Of a stretch of DNA of 5,707 nt, positions 1 to 5,707 are shown piece by piece. Source of the DNA: Candidatus Hydrogenedentota bacterium (GTDB lineage: Bacteria > Hydrogenedentota > Hydrogenedentia > Hydrogenedentales > SCBR16-9). Position 1 is the first letter of the stretch. Each line of letters begins with the position of its first letter. The stretch spans positions 1 through 5,707 of the forward strand of contig SKJD01000356.1 in NCBI GenBank assembly GCA_007116095.1, written 5' to 3'. Below the pieces are notes generated by a model. It was not told where the DNA came from and searched no databases. It saw only the letters and a list, made by a program, of their open reading frames with translations. Made by a program: the position numbers and the translations under genes.

Positions 1-3000
1 CAGGTAGCGGTGAAAGGGGGGCAGGAGCCGGAGATTCAGGTGCTCGTGGACGCCGAGCGCCTCAAGGGTTTGGGGCTTACCGTCGAGCAGGTGGTAAACA
101 GTCTGGCCCAGCAAAACATCAATCTTTCCGGTGGCCGGCTCATCGAAGGGCGCACCGAATACCTGGTGCGTACGCTCAATGAATTTCAGACCGTCAGCGA
201 AATCGGCGAGAGCCTGATTACCGCCCCTGATGGCAACCTGGTCATGCTTTCCGACTTTGCCGATGTGTTCATGGGGACGAAAGATCGCAAGACCATCGTA
301 CATAGGAATGGGCGTGAAGCGGTTGCCCTGGAAATATTCAAAGAGGGCGATGCGAATACGGTGCAGGTGGCGAACCGCATCAAGGATTTGTTGAATTTCG
401 AGCGTCCGATGGGCTTCTTCGAGAATGTCTCCCGCCTGATGACCGAGTACACCATGATGCGGCAGCCGGATGCGGAAGAGATTGCCCGGATGCAGACCAT
501 GCGCCGCACCTTGCTGGATCGCTTGCCGGCAAATATAGAAATGGCGATCATCAGTGATCAATCCCGTTTCATTGTCGACTCTATTGACGAAGTCCGCGAA
601 GCGGTGGTTCTGGGCGGCTTGCTCGCGCTGATGGTGCTTTTCCTCTTCCTGCGCGACTTGCGCACCACGATGATCATCGGAATCGCTATCCCGATTTCCG
701 TGGTGGCTACCTTTGTGCCGATGTTTATGCGGGACATCTCCTTGAACATCATGTCCCTGGGCGGATTGGCGCTCGGGGTCGGGATGCTGGTCGACAACTC
801 CATTGTGGTGCTGGAGAGTATCTTCCGATGTCGGGAGGAGGGCGATGATATTGTCGATGCCGCAGAACGCGGCACCAAAGAAGTGGGCAGCGCCGTAACG
901 GCCTCGACCCTGACCACCATTTCCGTCTTCCTGCCTATCGCTTTTGTGGAAGGTATTGCCGGACAGCTTTTTGGAGACTTGGCGCTCGCGGTTACCTTCT
1001 CGCTCCTCGCCTCTTTGCTGGTCGCGCTGAACCTTATCCCGCTGATCGCTTCTCGCCGTGGCGTTGCCTTGCAAAGCGACAAACAGGTCGTCTGGGTGAC
1101 GCGCGCCATGGAAGAAGCGCGCGGGAGCGGCGCGCAAAGTCGTCGCCAGGCTGTTTTACGGATGCCGGCTATCGCGGTGCGCTATGCTACGGAACGGGTG
1201 TCGGACATCATGGACGAGTCCTTTGCGCCGATCTATGTTACGGTCAGCCGACTGCGAAGCCGGGTCACGTTCCTCCACCTCCTGCAAGGCTTCGGCGTCC
1301 TCTTGTTGTCGCCGTTCTTGCTCGTACTCTTCATCTGTCAGCTGTTCTTACAGACCCTGGCGCTGATGGGGGTAACCCTGCTCTTTGGTCTGGGGATTGT
1401 TGGCGGCGGATTGGTATTTCTTATCGGTCACGCATTCCGCATCGTGTTCTGGCTGCCATTGACGGTATTTAATATCTTGTTCGAGGGTTTTCGCGGGATT
1501 TACAAACAGGCCCTGCTATTTGCCCTGCGTTTCAATGCCGTGTTTTTGCTCATTGTGCTGGGCGTGGCGGTGCATGCCGGTTTTGTGGCGATGGAGTTGG
1601 GGCGTGAATTGATTCCCCCGGTGAGCCAGGGTGAATTTGGCATCCGGATGGAAGCCTTGCCCGGAACCCGGTTGGAGGAGACCGAGCAACGCGCCCGGCG
1701 GATAGAACAGTTGATCCAGCGCCGTGAGGAAATTGACTCGGTAACCGTGGAGATCGGCCAGGAAGGGGCGCGGATACAGTCGGACCGGGGTGAAAACGTC
1801 GCCGAATTCACGATCCTGCTGAAAAATCCCGAAGAAAACGCCCACCTGCAAGACGCCATCATTGAGTCCTTGCGCCAGGAAATTCATGCGGTGAGCAGTG
1901 ACGACATCACCTTTACTTTGCCGACGATGTTCACCTTCAAGACGGCCGTTGAGTTGCACATCGTAGGCGACGATCTCGAGCAGCTCCGGCGTCTGGGCGA
2001 AAATGCATTGCCAATAATAAGTGCGGTCCCGGGTGTGGAGGACGCCGACCTCAGCGCCAAGCCGGGCTACCCGGAAATCATTGTCGAAATGGACCGGGAA
2101 CTGCTGGCGTCCCGGGGGCTTTCACCGAATCAGGTGGCCGAGCGGGTGCGCACCGAAGTGCAGGGGGATGTGGCCACGCGCTTCAGTCAGCGGGGCGAGC
2201 GGGTGGACATTCGCGTGCGGACGGACCAGGAGTTGCTCTCCAGCCGTGATGACCTGATACGTATGTCGGTCGCGGAAGGGGGCGGCCCGCCGATTCCGTT
2301 GCGGGATGTGGCGCGAATATCCGTCCAGGACGGGCCGAGTGAAATCCGCCGGGTTGACCAGCGCCAGGTCGTACTCATTACCGCCAATGTCTCCGGTCGC
2401 GACCTGGGGGCGGTGTCGCGGGATATTCGCCAGGCTGTGGACGAAATCCCCCGGCCAGCGAATTATTACTTCGAGTTGGGTGGGCAGGACCGCGAGTTGC
2501 AGACGGCCTATGCCAGCCTGCAGTTCGCCCTGTTGCTGGCGGTGTTCCTGGTCTATGTGGTCATGGCCTGCCAGTTTGAATCCATCTGGCACCCGGCCTT
2601 GGTGATGTTCAGTGTGCCCCTGGCTTTTATCGGCGTGATCTACGCCATGTTCTTGCTGAACCTGGACCTGAGCGTGATGGTCTTTCTTGGCGGCATTGTA
2701 CTCGCCGGGATTGTGGTGAATGACGCCATTGTCCTGGTGGACTACATCAACCAACTGCGCGCCAAGGGGATGGTCAAGCGCGAGGCTATTATTCAGGCCG
2801 GGATGGTGCGCCTGCGACCCATCATGATGACCACCGTGACCACGGTGCTCGGCCTGATTCCCATGATTCTCTCCTCCGGTTCTGGAGCCGAGATGCGTCG
2901 GCCCATGGCGGCCACAGTGATGTCCGGGTTGGTCTCCGCAACCATTCTGACGCTCCTGATTATCCCGATGGCCTACGATCTCTTCGCACGCGACCCGAAA

Positions 3001-3099
3001 GCGCCGGAAGAGCCCGAATCCCCCAATTCGCCCGGAGCGCCCGGAGCGCCTGAAGGTCCGGCAGCACCTGGCGAAACGAAACGGGAAAGTGTGGCATGA
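1..3099 (+). CDS. RND-family efflux permease A (AcrB/HAE-like), 5'-truncated by window edge
   Basis: Probable proton-driven inner-membrane permease of a tripartite efflux pump. The frame is open from base 1, so the GTG at base 10 is not the real start. The first visible residues match AcrB near residue 175, so TM1 and PN1 lie upstream. Numbering from that GTG: end of PN2/docking region about 1-190, TM2 198-214, TM3 220-241, TM4 244-271 with LVDNSIVV (Asp262-Asn263), TM5 295-315, TM6 325-348, an extra hydrophobic stretch 428-491, TM7 509-530, second periplasmic domain about 531-835, TM8 836-856, TM9 862-882, TM10 about 888-913 with GIVVNDAIVLVDYI, TM11 937-957 after RLRP (Arg934, Thr941 matching AcrB Arg971/Thr978), TM12 about 965-990, then a Pro/Gly/Ala-rich tail. 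With the missing part it would be about 1200 residues, against about 1050 for AcrB. It overlaps permease B by 4 bases. Family assignment is firm; substrate is unknown. Confidence 0.95.
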   Translation, partial: QVAVKGGQEPEIQVLVDAERLKGLGLTVEQVVNSLAQQNINLSGGRLIEGRTEYLVRTLNEFQTVSEIGESLITAPDGNLVMLSDFADVFMGTKDRKTIVHRNGREAVALEIFKEGDANTVQVANRIKDLLNFERPMGFFENVSRLMTEYTMMRQPDAEEIARMQTMRRTLLDRLPANIEMAIISDQSRFIVDSIDEVREAVVLGGLLALMVLFLFLRDLRTTMIIGIAIPISVVATFVPMFMRDISLNIMSLGGLALGVGMLVDNSIVVLESIFRCREEGDDIVDAAERGTKEVGSAVTASTLTTISVFLPIAFVEGIAGQLFGDLALAVTFSLLASLLVALNLIPLIASRRGVALQSDKQVVWVTRAMEEARGSGAQSRRQAVLRMPAIAVRYATERVSDIMDESFAPIYVTVSRLRSRVTFLHLLQGFGVLLLSPFLLVLFICQLFLQTLALMGVTLLFGLGIVGGGLVFLIGHAFRIVFWLPLTVFNILFEGFRGIYKQALLFALRFNAVFLLIVLGVAVHAGFVAMELGRELIPPVSQGEFGIRMEALPGTRLEETEQRARRIEQLIQRREEIDSVTVEIGQEGARIQSDRGENVAEFTILLKNPEENAHLQDAIIESLRQEIHAVSSDDITFTLPTMFTFKTAVELHIVGDDLEQLRRLGENALPIISAVPGVEDADLSAKPGYPEIIVEMDRELLASRGLSPNQVAERVRTEVQGDVATRFSQRGERVDIRVRTDQELLSSRDDLIRMSVAEGGGPPIPLRDVARISVQDGPSEIRRVDQRQVVLITANVSGRDLGAVSRDIRQAVDEIPRPANYYFELGGQDRELQTAYASLQFALLLAVFLVYVVMACQFESIWHPALVMFSVPLAFIGVIYAMFLLNLDLSVMVFLGGIVLAGIVVNDAIVLVDYINQLRAKGMVKREAIIQAGMVRLRPIMMTTVTTVLGLIPMILSSGSGAEMRRPMAATVMSGLVSATILTLLIIPMAYDLFARDPKAPEEPESPNSPGAPGAPEGPAAPGETKRESVA
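1291..1482 (+). other. Extra hydrophobic segment between TM6 and TM7 of permease A
   Basis: About 64 residues (428-491, counted from the GTG at base 10) are almost wholly apolar, with runs such as GVLLLSPFLLVLFI, LALMGVTLLFGLGIVGGGLVFLI and IVFWLPLTVFNILF. AcrB has only a short amphipathic helix in this cytoplasmic loop. TM6 ends near base 1053 and canonical TM7 begins near 1534, so the loop is about 160 residues instead of about 45. Because TM6 exits and TM7 enters on the cytoplasmic side, the insert should add an even number of spans: most simply a two-helix hairpin (about 1291-1353 and 1354-1428) followed by a third hydrophobic or interfacial helix (1438-1482). The frame is uninterrupted, so this is part of the gene. 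The span count is my reading of hydrophobicity. Confidence 0.75.
3031..3048 (+). repeat. Tandem 9-bp repeat in the C-terminal tail of permease A
   Basis: CCCGGAGCG occurs twice in direct succession (3031-3039 and 3040-3048), encoding Pro-Gly-Ala twice. Degenerate Pro/Gly/Ala codons follow. It sits in the tail after TM12 (about 2986-3096), which is rich in Pro, Gly, Ala and Glu, likely disordered and cytoplasmic. The repeat probably grew by slippage and may vary in copy number between strains. Confidence 0.85.
3083..3089 (+). promoter_or_regulatory. Weak Shine-Dalgarno-like site for permease B
   Basis: GGGAAAG lies six bases before the ATG at 3096, inside the last codons of permease A. It is a poor match to the GGAGG core. 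Together with the ATGA stop/start overlap (3096-3099), this suggests that ribosomes finishing permease A reinitiate on permease B, which would couple the amounts of the two proteins. The coupling is inferred from layout alone. Confidence 0.4.
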
Positions 3100-5707
3100 A
3101 TATCCCGTCCCTGCCGGACATAGCACTGAATCGACCGATTACGGTGATTATGCTTAGCATCACGTTTCTGTTGCTGGGCATGATTTCCTGGTATCGGATA
3201 CCGGTGCAGTTTTTGCCCGAGATGGACGAGCCCTTCATCGGTTGTCAGATTCCCTACCCCGGCGCTTCGCCCGAGCAGGTGGAGCAGCAGATAGCCATAC
3301 CGGTTGAGGGTGAGTTTCGCACGGTCTCCGGACTGCGGCGTATTCGCACGGTATCCAACAGTGATGGCTGTTTTGTCAGCATGGTGTTTGACATGGACAC
3401 CGACATGACGCTCGCGACAGCGGAAGTACGGGATCGCATGGAGCGTCTCAAGCTGGTGCTGCCGGACGAAGTGGAACAGATGTTCATCCAGCGCTTCAGC
3501 TCACGCTCAATTCCCATCGCAGCCTTTGGCATGTTCAGCGAGGGGGATCAGGAGGCGTTTCTCAATACCCTGCGCACCTATGTGGAACCGCGCCTGCGCC
3601 GGATCGATGGCGTGGCGGATGTCCAGATTCAGTCGGCTTACCGCGAGAAGGATGTGGTGGTTGAGTTCGATCAGGATGTGCTGGCTTCGATGGGCCTGGC
3701 GCTGGCGGAGGTTATCCAGATTCTGCGGGAAGGTCACATCAACCTGTCTGCCGGAGAGCTGGCCGGCGGGACCCGGAAGTACTATGTCAGGGTGCAGGGA
3801 GAATATCGACGCCTGAACGACATTGAGCAGATTGTGCTGAATCCCGCGGGCTTGCGCCTGGGGGATATTGCCACAGTACGGTTTGCGACCCGTGGTGACG
3901 AGGGCTATGTAGCGCTGGACGGTATGGAGGGGGCCATTGTAATGGTCACCAAGGAGTCTGAAGCGAACACCGTCGCCACCTGCCGCGCTGTTGAAGAAGA
4001 AATGACGCGAATCATGGAGTTGCCCATGTTTTCGCAGGTCCAGCGCATGGTGTTTTTTGATCAATCCGAACTCATCACCAGCGCTTTGGACAACCTGATG
4101 ATGGAGGGGCTGTTTGGCGCCTCCATGGCCCTCATCGTACTTTTTCTCTTCCTGCACCGCATACGCCCGACGATCCTGGTGGCGCTGATCATTCCGACCT
4201 CCCTGGTCGTTTCGCTGGTCTTCATGTTTTTCGCCAACCTGACGTTGAACCTGGTCTCGATGGTTTCCATGATTATTGTGGTCGGGATGCTGGTCGACAA
4301 TGCCATTGTGGTGGTAGAGAATATCATCCGCAACAGCCGGCTGGGCTACGACGCCTTTGAGAGCGCCCGACGAGGCGCCCGTGAAGTGGGCCTGGCCATT
4401 CTGGCCTCCACAACTACGACGTGGGTAGTCTTCGTGCCGATGTATTTCATGGAAAGCGGACAGATGTCCATTTTTATGGCCGAGCTGGGTTTACCGCTGA
4501 TCATGGCGCTGGCGGGCAGCCTCGTGTTGGCGTTGACGGTGGTGCCCTTGACGATGAGCCGCATGCGGCTGGAAGGCGGGGGTATATTCGGGTATCTTTC
4601 CCGACGGTTGGGACTGAATACAGAGGAACCAGGTCCCGACACAGAAACTGGAGAACGCGCGGATAAGCCTGCGCCAGATAAGCGGCCACAGCCCAGACGA
4701 TTCTATAGGTTCCTGTTTCGGATTCACCTCGTGCAATGGATCATCGACTCCTATGCATTCCTGCTGAACATGCTCCTGCGGCAACGTCTGGCTGCAATCC
4801 TGATCCTCACATCCATCATCCTTGTAACGGTCTTCATCCCCATGCGGCAGGTGGGCATGGGGGACATGCCGCGGTTGGATACCCGTGAAGTGCGCCTGGA
4901 CGTGGAAATGGACCAGAACTACAGCATGGACATGGCGCGTGAGTTGTTCGGCATGCTCATCCACGAAATCGATGAGCAGCGTGAAGAACTCGGTATAAAA
5001 AACATCATGACCTTTCACGCCGCAACCAGTGGCACCATCAATATATACCTTTATACTTCGGACGACGGCCCGGAATGGAACAGGCCGGAATACACCACCG
5101 ATGAGGTAATGCAGATACTTTCCAGTCGGCTACCGCGCCATTTACCCGGGGCCGAGCTGAAATTTGCCCGCACGGACACCGGCGAAAGTGGCACCCAGGG
5201 TAGAGTCTCAGTGCGTTTGCGCGGCGATGATATCGATACACTTCAGGAATACGCCGACCGCATGAAGCTGGTGATGGAGTCACTGCCGAACATGCAAGAG
5301 GTGCTCACTGACGAGGAGCGCCAGGAGCAGGAAATTCGGGTGCGTATTGACCAGCCCCTGGCCCGGAGCGCCGGGGTCAGCCCGCTTGCCATAGCGCAGA
5401 CCGTGGATGCGGCCCTGCGCGGCGCCCGCCTGCCTTACATGAAACAAGGTTCCCGGGAGATTCCGGTCTGGGCGCAATTCCAGGAAGAGGACCGGCGCAG
5501 CCGGGCGAACCTGGAGAATGTTACTGTGATGGGGCAGGATGGCCGTCTTATTCCGCTCAATCGGCTGGTGAATTTCGAGAAAGGCTTTAGTCCCAACTCC
5601 ATTCACCGGGTGAACGGGAAGAACGTTATGAGTGTGACGGCGCAGATCAACACCGAAGACCTGGGGGCGGTCCAGCGGGACTTGCGACGCGCCATCAGCA
5701 ACTTCGA
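3096..5707 (+). CDS. RND-family efflux permease B (AcrB/HAE-like), 3'-truncated by window edge
   Basis: Second RND permease, open from ATG at 3096 to the right edge (870 codons, no stop). The start is chosen because the protein then begins with a short cytoplasmic segment, the RPITVIML TM1 opening and, after TM1, VQFLPEMDEP and PYPGAS, the standard RND N-terminus. Visible order: TM1 about 14-32; PN1/PN2/docking periplasmic domain about 35-335; TM2 about 338-356 (VLFLFLH); TM3 about 360-378; TM4 around GMLVDNAIVVVENI with Asp401-Asn402 (AcrB Asp407-Asp408, so the N-terminal half is of normal length); TM5 about 433-453; TM6 about 464-487; a charged Pro-rich cytoplasmic linker about 495-540; TM7 about 564-585; then most of the PC1/PC2/DC periplasmic domain, ending near DLGAVQRDLRRA, which matches DLGAVSRDIRQA of permease A. 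TM8-TM12 lie beyond the window. It probably works with permease A as a heteromeric or paired pump. Substrate is unknown. Confidence 0.95.
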   Translation, partial: MNIPSLPDIALNRPITVIMLSITFLLLGMISWYRIPVQFLPEMDEPFIGCQIPYPGASPEQVEQQIAIPVEGEFRTVSGLRRIRTVSNSDGCFVSMVFDMDTDMTLATAEVRDRMERLKLVLPDEVEQMFIQRFSSRSIPIAAFGMFSEGDQEAFLNTLRTYVEPRLRRIDGVADVQIQSAYREKDVVVEFDQDVLASMGLALAEVIQILREGHINLSAGELAGGTRKYYVRVQGEYRRLNDIEQIVLNPAGLRLGDIATVRFATRGDEGYVALDGMEGAIVMVTKESEANTVATCRAVEEEMTRIMELPMFSQVQRMVFFDQSELITSALDNLMMEGLFGASMALIVLFLFLHRIRPTILVALIIPTSLVVSLVFMFFANLTLNLVSMVSMIIVVGMLVDNAIVVVENIIRNSRLGYDAFESARRGAREVGLAILASTTTTWVVFVPMYFMESGQMSIFMAELGLPLIMALAGSLVLALTVVPLTMSRMRLEGGGIFGYLSRRLGLNTEEPGPDTETGERADKPAPDKRPQPRRFYRFLFRIHLVQWIIDSYAFLLNMLLRQRLAAILILTSIILVTVFIPMRQVGMGDMPRLDTREVRLDVEMDQNYSMDMARELFGMLIHEIDEQREELGIKNIMTFHAATSGTINIYLYTSDDGPEWNRPEYTTDEVMQILSSRLPRHLPGAELKFARTDTGESGTQGRVSVRLRGDDIDTLQEYADRMKLVMESLPNMQEVLTDEERQEQEIRVRIDQPLARSAGVSPLAIAQTVDAALRGARLPYMKQGSREIPVWAQFQEEDRRSRANLENVTVMGQDGRLIPLNRLVNFEKGFSPNSIHRVNGKNVMSVTAQINTEDLGAVQRDLRRAISNF

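Noticed and set aside
10..12. GTG at base 10 as the start of permease A
   Set aside because: The frame stays open to base 1 and the protein here is already in PN2, with TM1 and PN1 absent. The gene clearly begins upstream.
558..1109. Minus-strand open frame (183 codons), Ser/Arg/Thr-rich
   Set aside because: Complement of the TM2-TM6 codons of permease A; no family resemblance.
1184..1366. Short plus-strand open frame (60 codons), Ser/Arg/Cys-rich
   Set aside because: Out-of-frame shadow of the permease A insertion. The permease frame continues uninterrupted through it, so there is no frameshift.
2122..3126. Long open frame on the minus strand (334 codons), His/Gln/Gly-rich
   Set aside because: It lies antisense to the conserved TM8-TM12 region of permease A. 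Its composition is what the complement of a GC-rich membrane-protein gene gives, with no recognisable domain.
3507..4157. Minus-strand open frame (216 codons)
   Set aside because: Antisense to the periplasmic domain of permease B, which is strongly RND-like on the plus strand; composition is shadow-like.
1..5707. Heavy-metal (CusA/CzcA, HME) assignment for either permease
   Set aside because: TM4 motifs are VDNS/VDNA rather than the HME pattern with its charged signature, and TM10 of permease A reads VVNDA. Met-rich patches alone are not enough.

Overview
The window is protein-coding from edge to edge. It holds two consecutive same-strand genes, both for inner-membrane permeases of the RND (resistance-nodulation-division) superfamily, AcrB/HAE-like. 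Neither gene is complete: the first enters from the left edge already about 170 residues into the protein, and the second leaves at the right edge with its last transmembrane block missing. No RNA gene, mobile element, CRISPR array, promoter or terminator is visible, and there is no intergenic space.

Layout: 1-3099 is RND permease A (1032 visible codons plus stop), covering the end of the first porter/docking domain, TM2-TM12 and a Pro/Gly-rich C-terminal tail. 3096-5707 is RND permease B (870 codons with no stop), covering the true N-terminus, TM1, the first periplasmic domain, TM2-TM7 and most of the second periplasmic domain. The genes overlap by four bases (ATGA), which suggests one transcript and translational coupling. 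Such tandem pairs, usually behind a periplasmic adaptor (membrane fusion protein) gene, are known for heteromeric pumps such as MdtB/MdtC. The adaptor and outer-membrane channel genes would lie outside the window.

Organism: RND permeases with full periplasmic porter domains indicate a diderm (Gram-negative) bacterium. Base composition looks moderately GC-rich by eye (not computed). I cannot assign a phylum from these two genes.

The most unusual content is in permease A. It carries an extra strongly hydrophobic stretch of about 65 residues between TM6 and TM7, where AcrB has only a short cytoplasmic amphipathic helix. It also has a Met-containing insertion of about 35 residues just before TM2, and its proton-relay residues differ from AcrB (Asp-Asn in TM4, Asn-Asp in TM10). 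Permease B shares the Asp-Asn pair in TM4 but has a charged, Pro-rich linker instead of the hydrophobic insert. The pair is therefore best read as a diverged two-permease efflux system with an unusual membrane domain in one partner. The transported substrate cannot be deduced from the sequence.
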